In this document: positions 11,344 through 22,751 of the stretch, one piece after another
How positions within the stretch are numbered: position 1 is the stretch's first letter
How the letters are laid out: each line of letters begins with the position of its first letter
Origin: Coprinopsis marcescibilis
Taxonomy: Eukaryota; Basidiomycota; Agaricomycetes; Agaricales; Psathyrellaceae
Assembly: GCA_004369085.1 (NCBI GenBank)
Contig: ML210147.1
Coordinates: 558,001 to 622,000, forward strand
DNA: 64,000 nt
Reading direction: 5' to 3'
Translations under genes and position numbers: made by a program
Notes under the pieces: model-generated
The model's database searches: none
The model's input: the letters and a program-made list of their open reading frames with translations, nothing else
Told to the model about the DNA's origin: nothing

Positions 11344-12584
11344 TCATGGTTCTACCACGTCATCCCAGCTTCCCCATTCACCCGCAGTCCGTCGAACCTT
11401 GACCTTTTCACCATAAGTACCAAAGTAGGTTGCCTTGAACCAAGATTTCATGTCTTCTTCTCCAAAGGGGCCGAAGACCTGGCCGTCTGATTCAGCGCCT
11501 GGTGTATCCCACTTGTATTCGTACTTCACGTCTGCAGAGGGGGGTTCCCAGTCTTCAGCGACATCTCCAATTGAACGAACATGCCTAACGATCTCTTCAT
11601 AGGTTTTGGAATAGAAATCGACATCCCCAAGGGACATCAGATTTGAAACCAGCTGCGTGATGACTTCGACGTCGGTGGGTGGTGGCTTTGAGCCAGGATC
11701 CACACTCATATTGCTCGGATTGTTAGGCTTCCTCTTTGTTCTAGAGAGCTGTTAGACGGATGAGAATCTGCGACAAATAAGGGGATCTACCGTTTCTCGG
11801 ACGCATGTTTCCGCTTTGCCTGAGCACCAAGTCGTTGCAAAGCCTCAAGGACGGTTTCTCCCCGTTTCAACAACGACAAGAGTCGGATTTCAATTCCACT
11901 CTTGCCGCCGTTCTCTGCGATTTCCTTCTCCTCCTTCTCTCCTCTTTCCCTTTGTTTTTTCTCCTGCTCTCGATGTCGTTTGCGAGCGAGTTTGATCTCA
12001 GTGTCTGTGAATCCATCCATCCATTTGTCGTGCACTGCGTGGGGGTCATACGTCCGAACATAGCTGCCATCTTCTGTGAATTTCCCCTCCTCCATCTCTT
12101 CGCGCATGTTGAAAGACGACAGTTCAAAGCCCATGGCGTCCCTGTCCTTTTTGCGTTTTACAGCTTCATCTTCATCTTCCTCCTCCTCTTCGTCGTCCGA
12201 GTCCGAGTCGTTGTTAAATTCTTGTCCTACGATATCGCCTAAGCGCATGTACTTGTCCTTCTTCTTGGCCGCCAACTCCTCTGGTTTCTCCTCTGTCTCT
12301 GCCATCGCGAACATGTCGTCTTCTTCATCATCCTTGTCTACAGCAGACTTCTTTCTGCTCTCAACAACCCCTTCACCATCATCGCTGGAGTCCGATTCGT
12401 AGCCTTCTGTCTTGATTTTGCCTTTTCGCGAAGGCCCTTCCAGGGCTGCGTCAACTTGTTCCGCAAAGTTCACCGGGTCGTCTGCCGGCTCCACAAACCT
12501 AGTCTTCTTCGATGCATGGGTAGCTGCTGACGACGATTCGCCGTTCTGCGCTGCTGATCGTTTCTGGCCTGCACTAGGGGGCAT
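11344..12584 (-). CDS. LIN1/CD2BP2-like U5 snRNP protein with GYF domain
   Basis: Protein of about 390 residues, two exons (intron about 11740-11790). The N half is acidic and disordered with Asp/Ser and Glu runs. The middle carries SSFNMREEMEEGKFTEDGSY followed by DKWMDGF, the signature of the CD2BP2/Lin1 family. The C terminus is a GYF domain (YEYKWD, VFGPFGEEDMKSWFKATYF) that binds proline-rich ligands. The family is a U5 snRNP (U5-52K/Snu40) component that binds Prp6 and leaves before tri-snRNP assembly. I chose the ATG at 12584 (MPPSAGQKRS). The bases just upstream look like an intron 3' end (tcattgcag), so a 5'UTR intron or a short upstream exon starting MDHQ is possible. Confidence 0.85.
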
Positions 12585-12899
12585 AACTGCAATGATGGGA
12601 AAGGTCAAGGCTGGTTTCTATTTTTGGCCCAAGCTAGATTCACCTGATGATCCATTGTGACTGAAATGAAAGCCTATCGTTATGGGTTCTTTGCAGATAG
12701 AAGCTTTCCTTATCGCTCTGAAAACTGTAACTAGTGAAGAGATAGTCGAGAGGATGTCAGCCTAGTTTGTTCGCTTCAGGTCCGTAACTGCTGTTACCAC
12801 CGGGCTCATCGCAGTGCCAAGGACCATTCGTTTCCGGAGCAAAAGACAGTTTGGTCACAACCGTCATCATCCAGAGTCTGGAGACCTTCAGCTAGAACC

Positions 12900-14786
12900 A
12901 TGACAGTATCGTTCACCCTGAGCGATCTGCTAGGGTATATTTCGATCGCATGTTGGCTGGGCGCACAGTTTCCGTGAGTATTCTTATGGCGTAGTAATCG
13001 CGACATTTAGCAAATTCGAATCATTGTTGTAGGCAGGTTCTGGAAAACATGCGCAGGCAATCGTGTGAGGGTCTTGCTCTTCCATTCCTTGCCAACTGGC
13101 TTCTTGGTGAGTGACTTTCGTGTTCTGGTACCATCGGCCAGCTAATATCGTGTTCCTCAGGCGATATATCCAATCTGGTTGGCTGCATCTTGACACATCA
13201 ACTGCCATTCCAAGTGAGCATCTTCCACCTGATTGTCCACACCTTTATCTGAGGGTGTAAGCGATAGAAATACCTTGCAACCTACTTTGTAGCGGTCGAT
13301 TGCACCCTTGTCGCCCAGTACATCTACTACTACAAGCCAGCTAAGCCAACCACCCAATTTGGACATGCAAGAGTGTCAGCAACACCGGGTACTGCTCGTC
13401 GACTTTCCGGAGAGAGAGGTGCTTCTCGATACCGGACGCTGTCGACTGTAGCCGCAAATGTAGCCGCGGCAGCAGCTCTAGCAGCGCAACAGCAAGAAGC
13501 TCAGCCAGGTTCCGCAAGAACTCTTCGAAATTTGCCCTACGGTACGGATGAGCTGCAAGCTGGTCTGCGTTCGGCTCTGAGCCCAGAGCAATACGATGAA
13601 GATGACGACGACGAAGCAAATCCCGCCCTGTCAGACAGCTTTCATTCTGAAGGGGGAAGGCGGTTAGGGAGAAAAAGAAAGGCGTATAGCGTGGAGAGAC
13701 ATGGTCGGGGTGCCAGCATTGGGCGCTATCCACCTTTACCGCAGTCATCGACTCAGCAGCTCCTACCGGCTGACACTGGTGCTACAGGGCCAGCGTCCGT
13801 AGCTCTTGTTGATGCAGACATGGAAGAGCTCGAGCCATCCCGTACCCGTCGTAACTCCAGAGCGAGCCGTAGGAATGCCAGTATGGTCTTCCTTGCTGCA
13901 TGGGCCATATTTAGCATAGGAAATCTCGCTGAAAGCAACAGAGGTGTCGTTTCATCCTCCTCAACCAATATCGGCCGCCTCCTCTTCCCTCAAAGCCTTC
14001 GAACCGACCTCATCCCTGCCGCCCTTGTCCGCGAACCATCAACGCTCAAAATATCAGAAGTCACATTTGTCGCCCCGAGGACGGAGGATGAGATCGAACT
14101 TGATCTTTTACCTGAAGATGACGAGGATGTACCCGATGCACATGCAGAAAAACCTCAATTCGACAGGATTCTTGGGCGCATCTTCGCCTGGCTCTGCACC
14201 ACGCTTTATCTGACTTCTCGTCTACCGCAAATATGGAAAAACGTAAGTTTCCTTCAACTGTCTAAACCTTTCATCCTTATCTGAACAAACACTCAGTTTG
14301 TCCGAAAATCAGTAGAGGTAAGTGTGTATCGGGCTCTAGGATCATGCAACTTGCTCACCTGCCATGGTCACAGGGACTCTCCATGTATCTATTCATATTC
14401 GCATTTCTAGGGAATCTATTTTACGTTGCGTCCATCTTATTCTCGCCAAAGGCCTATCTTCCTCCTCCAGAGTCTGCTAATTTCATTCGAGAAAGCATTC
14501 CGTACGTTTCTCGCTCAATATGTTGATGTTTTCTTCGTGCTGACGGTTTTCCCGCAGATACCTCCTCGGAAGCGGAGGGACTTTAATGTTCGATATCACA
14601 ATCGTAATACAATCCCACCTATATCGACCAAAACCGAAACGACATCAGTCGCTTCACAGTAGGCTCTCTGTTTCGGAGGAAGAAGCGGGATTGCTCTCTG
14701 CGGATGCGTATCATCCACCACTGAGTGCTGGAGAATCGGCGATTCAGAATCGTGGACGTGCGTCACGAACACGGAGTGTTGGCTAG
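12900..14786 (+). CDS. PQ-loop repeat vacuolar membrane protein (Ypq1/PQLC2-like)
   Basis: Putative cationic amino acid exporter of the vacuole or lysosome membrane. The first PQ-loop repeat starts the protein: GYISIACWLGAQFPQVLENM, with the PQ pair spanning an intron, then SCEGLALPFLANWLLGD. TM segments follow through CTLVAQYIYYYK. The second repeat is LTSRLPQIWKN, then FVRKSVEGLSMYLFIFAFLG, then a last TM near IPYLLGSGGTLMFDITIVIQ. The two repeats are separated by a long Ala/Ser/acid-rich cytosolic loop (~280 residues, 13340-14150), as in fungal Ypq proteins. Introns lie near 12980, 13109, 13220, 14242, 14318 and 14504. A 21-nt exon at 14297-14317 encodes seven residues of the second repeat. 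About 520 residues in all. Confidence 0.87.
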
Positions 14787-15033
14787 GACCCATTATACCT
14801 CCTATGGACTTGTAGATTATCATAGTATTTAACAGTTGTTCTGTCCTGTGTGGAAGACGTTGAAATCTTTGGAAATAGTCAGAGTTAGTGATTTCCACGT
14901 GTCGGCGTAACTGCCGCACTCGATCGGGTGCGCGTCCAGTCCAAACTCAGTCATGTACCAGTTTCCAGCCTGGCTCCTGCTTACTCCTCTACCACCTTGA
15001 ACTTTCTCCTTTGCCGTGGACTTATCAATCATT

Positions 15034-16279
15034 ATGTCTACGCTTGACTCTAATTCGCCAAAGAAGTGGATTTCAACACTGAGATCCCCAACGCCTTATC
15101 AATTAGTGCGTTAACCTCAAATGCGTAGTAACAAAAGTTGCTGAATGATCAACTAGCGGGCATTGGTGCTGGACTACCTCAATCACCATTGTTATACGGC
15201 AACTTCTAGAGCCTTCATCCGCGAGAGTACGGTCAAAGCCCTTGACATGGATGGAGACGAAGTACTGGATGGCATGGGGGTCAGTTCTTCTATATCGGAA
15301 TCGAGGCTGCAACAAGTAGAGCAGCGCAGAGGTAGGCTCATTCATTTAAAGCCCCCATACCCTCAGCTCACCTTACTACCAGAGATACGCGAGTTAATTC
15401 TCAATGGCGATGTCGAGGAAGCTATTGATCTACTCAACCGTTACTTCCCCTCTGTCCTTGCGGAAACGCCTGGATCGTCTCCAGCCGTTGACACAACCTT
15501 GAAGCCACTATCTCATGTCGAGACTGGTCCTTTCGATGGTTACTCACTCGTCTCCTCAACCTCTATCGATCCAGCGCATCTCTTGCTAAATCTCCGTATA
15601 CTGGCATTCGCAGAAGCTTGCAGAACTCAGCCAGTAACCCGGCCATTTAAAGAGTCAGCCACCTCTATCGAAGACAACGAAGCTATGGACACCTCAGAGC
15701 ACCACTTGCCACTATCATCGGACCCCAACCATGGCGCAGAGATGAGCGCAGAGAAGCAGTCTCTCTTGCTTTCGAAGGCGCAAAAGTTATACGTTCTTGT
15801 AAACACTTTGCCCAACCAGGCCGATCGGGAAACATATGGCAAGGAATTGCGGAATGTCGCCGGGCTTCTTGCTTATCGAGTGCCCGAGAAGAGCACCGTT
15901 TCCAAGTATCTTGGCTACGAAAGAAGGGAAGCTGTAGCGGACCAAATTAACAGGGCTATCTTGCGTATGTTCTTAGTTGCCGTACGCCAATTGCAAACTA
16001 ACGCTCATTCCTTACAGACAGGTGTGGGCTTCCTTCGGTACCAGAAATCGAGCTAGTCGCTCGGTACACAACCGCTCTCTGGGGAATGGCTAAGCAGCAT
16101 GGTGCAAAGCCTAGGCCTGGTGTGGTCCTCCCTCCCTCCTCTTCAACATCCTCAAAACCGGATGGAGAACCTGAGGTATGTTGCTGTCTTAGTTTTGTGA
16201 TTATGCAGCATTGTCAATCCTTGCACGGTAGGAATTGCCCGAGTTTGACTTGAGACAGTTTGTCTGCTCCAAACGATAA
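15034..16279 (+). CDS. LisH-CTLH-CRA domain protein (GID/CTLH ubiquitin ligase type)
   Basis: The start is MSTLDSNSPKKW at 15034. After one intron comes a LisH motif (ALVLDYLNHHCYTATSRAF), then a CTLH segment (EIRELILNGDVEEAIDLLN), then a CRA-like C-terminal region (LLLNLRILAFAEACR and NVAGLLAYRVPEKS). The last short exon ends ELPEFDLRQFVCSKR at 16279. This domain order is shared by RanBP9/10, Gid8 and relatives, scaffold subunits of the GID/CTLH E3 ligase. No SPRY domain is present, and a long serine/acid-rich insert sits between CTLH and CRA. The exact subunit identity is uncertain. Confidence 0.75.
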
Positions 16280-16346
16280 GAAACTTTGGCGTATGTTCAT
16301 TCCTTCCACACGTCTTGTCAAATTTCTGACGCATCCTTGGGATTAA

Positions 16347-17463
16347 TTATTGTATAATGTCTACATCCTCCCACCTCCCTTGATTAACTTTATCCAGCAT
16401 ATTTTTGGGCATATTCGATCCTCGCAATCCGAGATCCTTCAATTCCCTCCAACGACTCCAATCTATGCGATCCCAGCTTCTAAGCGTTTCAATAGAAGGA
16501 CTGCTCAACCAATCATTATATGACAGATCGAGGAAGACCAGTAGCGGGCAGGTCTTGGGTAGTCGATGAAGGCTGATCGGGGCTGGGATGCGGACGAGGG
16601 CCAGGTGGGTGATGGTTGGAGGAAAGGAGAGAAGAGTGGCCATAGACAGTCGTGATGATATTACTATGACGGTTCGAAGGAGTGTAGGGGATTTGTCCTC
16701 TGAATCCCAGCTTTCTTCCTCTGGCGGTATGTCTTCGTTTGGGCTACCCGCCTCAGCATGCCTTGATAATGAGGAGCCGCGAATAAAGTAATCTTCTCGG
16801 AGGGCGTTGTTTGGTCCAACAATGATGATTTCTCCGTTGGCGTGCGATTCTTCTTCATACAGTGCAAGAAGACGTCCGGTCGGAAGAGGGCTATGGATGG
16901 AGGTATACCGTACCAGAGATTGGCAAAGGTGTTGGGGTATGAACGGTAAAATGTCTTCGCGAAGCTCCGTGAGCGGGTATCTTGAGATGAGGTGCAATAG
17001 ACACATCATTGAGAGTGGCAGTAGACGGGAGTTGTTGACTGAAACCCCGAGATTGTCGTAGATGAGTGATAGTGCTTGTGAACGCCATGACGCAGTGGCA
17101 AACACTTCGTCTTTGTTCATGGTCAGCGTCCAGCTTTTTGGGGGTAGGGGTCCTGAGCATTGCGGCAACGTACTCTGCTGCGACTCTTCGGGAGTCTTGG
17201 AGGACCGGTCGAAGAGATTGTAGTCCAGAGTCGCTAGGTCAACCGGAAGGGTTGGTTTGTTTCGCGCTATCGTGCTACTAGGCGACAGGTGCGATTTGGA
17301 CTTTCGGACATTCTGCGCATGTCTGAATTGCTCGCCTCTAGCTAGGAATTAGAACTACGAAGGCCAAAGGTTCAAATCTATACTCGACTTGCCTCAGAGT
17401 GTGTAGTAAATGGTTGACATGTCGGCTACTATTACCACCAATATCGGGTTTGTTATAAGCCAT
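16347..17463 (-). CDS. Leucine-rich-repeat-like hypothetical protein
   Basis: About 353 residues. The main exon runs 16347-17337 and is open upstream without an ATG. A first exon at 17463-17393 (MAYNKPDIGG...HLLHTLR) joins in frame through a 55-nt intron with a GC donor (GCAAGT) and a TAG acceptor. The C-terminal third has leucine-rich-repeat character: ITHLALVRIPAPISLHRL, CPLLVFLDLSYNDWLSSP, WRELKDLGLRGSNMPKNML. The middle includes a Ser/Glu-rich stretch. I do not recognise a named family; similar LRR-tail proteins are common hypotheticals in mushrooms. It lies convergent with the LisH gene, 67 bp apart. Confidence 0.6.
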
Positions 17464-17732
17464 ACACGAAAGAAACATTGAAGTTCTGAAAGTACAAGTC
17501 AACCCGCTGTTTTGTCAGAAGTGCATTTATAACGCACCAAAAGATTGGAATATCGTTACATGGTAGCTGCGCTAGAGAGCAGCACGGCAGCGAATGACTT
17601 GGGAATCACAAGAGGGTCTCATTCAGCACGGTCAACTCGGTGCAGCCGCGGGGTCAATTAGACCCATTCTGACTCATCGTGCAAATATTAGATATTGTAT
17701 AGTTATGTCAAGCCGCAGAAAATCTACTACAA

Positions 17733-18913
17733 TCACTCTGGCGGGGTAAAAGGGCTTCTACGATAGGCAGGGGCCACGATGATAGAGGGTAATTGCTTTG
17801 CGAGTTCAGCAGTACCGGCAGGGAAGGGCAGGTCGTCGACACCCTTGGGAAGGATCTTTTCTGTCTTTCCCTTGACTTCGTTATGTTTCCCGACGGCCAT
17901 GACTTTCTTCGCGTCTTGGATGTACACCGGGCCGTCGTCGATACCTGGGACAGCACCGCGGACGTAGACGAGGTTGAGCGCGCTATCTACTCGGACAACG
18001 GCAAGATTTTGCACAGTGACTTGCTTTCCGCCCATTCTACCAGCCATCTTCTTTCCGGGGAAAACACGACCAGGATCCTAGAAAATATTCCAGAGTCAAT
18101 GAAGAGACAAGATTGAATAGTGACCAGAACATACCTGATGGTTACCTGTCGAACCTGCCGAACGATGCGAAACTGACACACCGTGACTGGCTGCCAAACC
18201 ATGGTATCCCCAGCGTTTCATGACACCTTGGAAACCCTTTCCGATGCTAAAGTTGTAGCTATGTTAGCAAAGTAGACGGGGCAAGATGTCAAACTCACGA
18301 TTTAGCAACGACGTCAACGTATTGGCCTGGTACATAGTGGACAGCGTTCAAGGTGGTACCTGCAAATACAACGTCAGATTCTATTTGAAGACATGATAGG
18401 GACATTTGAATTACCTACTGGCACATGTGCGTCTGGCGTCACAGGGAACTCCTTGACAAAGCGTTTTGGTGTGACTGCGGCTTTGCGGAAATGGCCCAGC
18501 ATTTGGCGGGTTGTGGTTTTGCTGGGGCGGTCAGACGAAGCTACCTGGACTGCATGGTACACCGTGTGGTCAGGACGGCCGGTTACAACGTTGGCTGTGA
18601 CTTGACAATTGTCGAGCTGCCGAAACGTTCTGTCAACCATGGCTTCTGAGTATTGAGCACTTTCTGTAATCACCTGCAGAACTGTGACAGGGATACGAAC
18701 GCCTTGGTCGTTCCATAGCGATGCCATTCCACGTTTAATAGCAATAACACCAGTTCTAACGGAAGTTGGCTTCCATTTAGCTGGCTCCGCGTTCGCGTCT
18801 TTTGGTGTGCTGGAGGGTGATGCTTCTGCGCTGGTGGTAGCTGAATAGTGTAGAGAACGTAATTGACAGAGTCCTGCGGTCCTGCGTCTGGATATAGCCC
18901 AAGCCCCCCACAT
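17733..18913 (-). CDS. Mitochondrial large ribosomal subunit protein uL3m
   Basis: The start [15 protein letters not shown] at 18913 has Arg-rich, acid-poor mitochondrial targeting character and is followed by a Ser/Thr/Pro stretch. The uL3 fold is recognisable from [19 protein letters not shown] through VTVLQV and [11 protein letters not shown]. The conserved core is [20 protein letters not shown], then GSTG, then [20 protein letters not shown]. The protein ends RRSPFTPPE. It is about 340 residues long with three small introns. uL3m helps build the peptidyl-transferase region of the mitoribosome. The gene is divergent from the TAF1C-like gene, with 242 bp between the starts. Confidence 0.92.
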
Positions 18914-19155
18914 CTCCAGGCGATTCAAGGTTATGTCGAGAACAAACTGTCCCGCTCTTGTTACAGTCCAGCGCCAGGTCGACAGCCAAAAAGTCAAGGG
19001 ACGCGCTCTGGCTGGGCGTGAGAATACACGGTCCGTGCGGTGCGTTGGAATTCCGAATCATATTGCCGCCGAGGGCAGAACATTCTCTTCAGCTGCTTGC
19101 TATTTTACAAGTCAATTACATTTCATCCACCGTCACGACAGTTTGTTTCAATGGA

Positions 19156-22100
19156 ATGGATGCCTGGCCTCAAGATACCCGGGATTCTAGAATCACCTCT
19201 TCTACCTACATCCGAAGCAAGGGGGACAGGTCCGAATATATAGGCAATGCCTACCCGCACATTCGTCAAGGAATGGCGGGCGCAGCGACACTGGTTAAGA
19301 AAGCTGGACGATTGGAATGGTCGTTCTTGAAGGATCCGACTGCCAAAGGTGCTTCATATCTCTACGTTCTTCAGCATCCATTGCTGACAATATCTAGCCA
19401 GGAGCTGGAAATTGACCGAAACACACAACATTTTCCCTTGCACTCGCGCGCCGCCCTTTTCCAAGCCTACTCAAACGATAAAGCAACGCGCAGAGCATGG
19501 TGTATGGACGGCCTTCGTTCTTCTGGCCTCAACTCTAACAGAAACCATTTAGGCCAACTTTCTCCGTACCCATCTCGCCGACCTTGATATCCCTGCAGAG
19601 GTCATTAGAGATCAGCTCGTGGAGGAGGCTGCTCTGGAGAGCCAATTGCAAAAATTTGATCCACAAGTTGGAAGTCTATTGGCTGTGATGAGCAGACCGG
19701 TGGCTGCGAAGTCGGTCTCAGGTTGTCTGGCATTCGCAATGGGGGAGGTTCTGAACGAACTGAGTAAGCCCTTCACCAGACCGATATGGCACGCCCCTAA
19801 CCAACTCTAACGGCAGATATCCTGAACTTCAGCATCCACAAAGACAAGCCTATTGTGTTGAGACCAACTGCAGAATCCAAGATCTCATACAATACGCCAA
19901 TACGACAGCTCGTTGCTGGTGGAGGTAAGGCCGCTCGAGTTCATGGCGACGGGAATCTGATACATGCCACCCCTAGACTCTATACTCGCCGTTCGAACCC
20001 TCTCAGATACTCATGTTCTGAGGGTTGGAAAGTCAACAAACACAAGACTGGCTGAAACCCTTGCGACATATCCGAGTGGCGACCTGTCAAACCGAAATGT
20101 TTTTGACATCAAGCTAACGAAGTCTGAACTAATCACGGTGGATCATTCTGGTGTAATTCATGTACGGGACTTTGGGTTTTCCAAGAAACCAATGTGAGTT
20201 GAAACATTGTGTGAAGCCCCGATCTGACTTCTTCCTTCAGAGCTACTGTCACACCCTTTGAAGACCAACTCCATAGATCCGAAAGGTTTTGGCGCTTAGG
20301 GCTAGATTCAAATCTCCGAAACGGCTTTCTTGTCTCGAGCGATCAACTTTGGTCTTTTGACTGGAGAGTGAGTTGTACTGAACGATTGCATGCAGCTTCT
20401 TACTGACATCTTGACAGGAAAAGGGTGCACTTCGGCGCGACTTCAGCTTGCAGACACCGGACTATATAACTTCGGTTGAAGATGGTCGAGGGGATAACAT
20501 CGTTCGACTGTGCTCGACTAGCAGTCTGTTGTGGCTTGACCAAAGGCAGATGAGGAGACCCCTGTTGTCGTTAAAGCATTATCGCGAATTTGACCGTTAT
20601 CTCCAAATAAAGACGGTCGGAGACACTTCTCGTAAGTAATCATCCTTCATTCCATGTCGAGTACCTTTAACCAAATCGGTTGTAGCTGTTACTTTCCTTT
20701 CAACGCGCAAAAACAAGTTGATTTCGGTCTACGACGCCTCGCGTGGTGCCGACCATTTTTTTCATTCTCAATCAACGCCCTGGGAGCTACTTCCGCAATC
20801 CGAAGACAGCCAAACAAGTATCGGGGACGCGATACTCAGCTATCCTTTCGAATTAGAACCATCAAATGCTGTGTTTTTCAGGCTTTCTGAGCAGGCGGGG
20901 CTCTACGCACATAAAATCAACTCAGGCGACCAGAGTTCCGACTTCCCGGTTCAAATAATCTCCTCAAACGAAATCGACAATCTCGCACTCAAGTCGAAGA
21001 AGCTCTCCAGTACGTTGGGGCCACTGGATGGGCGCGAATATTCAGAAGTTGATTTCTCTGGAGTTTACGAAAGTATGTCCACTATCGCATTCTGCCTGAA
21101 ATTGCATTTAACGACATTTCCCAGAGTTATTCCGCCAGTATAATGAGAACGCAGAGAAATTCGAGGAATCTGAAGCACAGGAAGTCTATGACCTACTTGA
21201 CAACATGCCATCTTATTTCCAACGACTTGAGGTTCCTAACGAACACCTACTTTCAACGTGAATATGGTGACTTCTCGTTAGGTGTCGTGATTAACTTTAT
21301 CTTTTCAGGTACGACGTTGCTTTCCGTGCTGGAGAAGAACCAAAGAGTGCTTCAAGATCTGATTTTCTTACCGGGAGCATCCTCAATTCGCGGCGTGGAT
21401 ACCGTGGATTCCAACAAGGTCGCCTCGATTCACAGACATTGTCAAAAGGTGTTGCGTGGCATGCAAAGCTTGACGAGATTGTAGAACGTTTGGATCGAAA
21501 CCTTGCTTCGGATATGGATGAGACGGGGAAGAACCTGGCTCGATACGAGGTTGCAGACTACGAACAACGTCCTGTTGAGTCTCTGCGTTTAGAAAAGGCG
21601 AACCGAGAGCAACTTACATTGGACTTGGCGCTGTCACAAGACGTTTACTCGAACCATCCTCTGATAGAGACCTTTGATGTAGACCATGCTCTGGAGACCA
21701 TGACGGAGGCACTCACACTCGGGGAAGAACCGCCGGCAGTTGATTTCTCGTTCCTCAAGCCAAGTCGCAGAGATCATTACAACAGAGCGGAAGCGACGAA
21801 AGGGATTGCTTTGGGAACTGCAACAAGGCTTTTGCTCAAGGAGTGGGACATTGGAACAAATCCAGACTCCTACCGATATCGAAATCCATACACGGCAGGC
21901 AACGAGATTGCGCGAGAACCTCCTCCATCTAAGTTTGCTTTTCCGTATCCAACACCGCAATCAGAACCGGCACCGACTCCTCGACCTCCGCAGGTTGTCA
22001 TAGGCAAAACCGCGAATCCGCATGATATGTTTCCAAAGAGCTCGAGCCAACCCCAGGTCCAGCAACCAATGGCTGGAGGTTCGCAGCAACTCGGGGCTGC

Positions 22101-22230
22101 TCCACGGTGGCAGGACGAATCTCAAACGCAGGGAGCTCCCATGGCCAGCACACAGGTACTGCCTGGGGTTTTTGGAGGCCGACCGGCAGTGAAGAAGAAA
22201 CCGGCGAAAAGGCGTGTAGGGGGATTCTGA
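19156..22230 (+). CDS. RNA polymerase I initiation factor, TAF1C/Rrn6-like
   Basis: Multi-exon gene (about a dozen introns). I start at ATG 19156 (MDAWPQDTRDSR); two other ATGs within 10 bp are in other frames. The N half includes FLRTHLADLDIPAEV and a propeller-like region (DSILAVRTLSDTHVLRVG, GVIHVRDFGF, LWSFDW). The C-terminal half is helical, followed by a Pro/Gln-rich tail ending STQVLPGVFGG...KKPAKRRVGGF. Human TAF1C also ends with a Ser/Gln-rich tract and a basic -GF terminus, and fungal Rrn6 has the same propeller-helix-basic tail order. This core factor subunit recruits Pol I to rDNA promoters. Sequence divergence in the family is large, so the assignment is moderately sure. Confidence 0.65.
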
Positions 22231-22751
22231 CCCAGAACTGCGTCGGGCCTGGGTCCAGGGTCCAAATGCCGATATGATCACTGGTCGAATTCCAACAGCG
22301 GTGACACTGAACGAAAATTAGATTACGACACACTGTTCTGGACAACGCTAAATGTCGAGGCATGCGGCACCAGTATGCGCTGTCAATGGTCAGCGGAGAA
22401 GAGTTGCGTCACTATGTAGGCTCGACGAAGACGAAGAGATGTCTGCTGTAACTGTAATATAACTGTAATATATACATTGAACTGTGAATGCGATATGTGC
22501 CTTCGCGCGTTCTCAGTGAGAAGAACTCCTAATGTGACAGGTGTACTGGTTCGGGCTGCTAAAAATAGAAAGAGGTCAAGTGACTGGTGACAATCTCGCG
22601 TCTCTGCGAAAGTCGGAACCGACATTGTGCGCCGTCTGCCTTTCCTCCTGACCACCAACATCTCTTGTTGACCACGGCGAACGACGCTTTTATCTATTAG
22701 TCGTGCAGCAGCACGAAGCTCAGTTCAGAGCCGGCTCAGTCACCGGACTCT
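22231..22751. other. Intergenic, no gene seen
   Basis: 521 bp between two genes on the same strand. Near 22447-22470 there is a short direct repeat of ctgtaatata. Otherwise it should hold the 3'UTR of the TAF1C-like gene and the promoter of the carrier gene. Confidence 0.4.

Noticed and set aside
11805..12242. 145-aa plus-strand ORF opposite LIN1
   Set aside because: Leu/Phe/Ser-rich antisense shadow of an acidic and lysine-rich coding exon.
17325..17400. tRNA-like ggttcaaatct near ctagctagg
   Set aside because: Arms do not pair into a cloverleaf; the segment fits better as an intron of the LRR-like gene.
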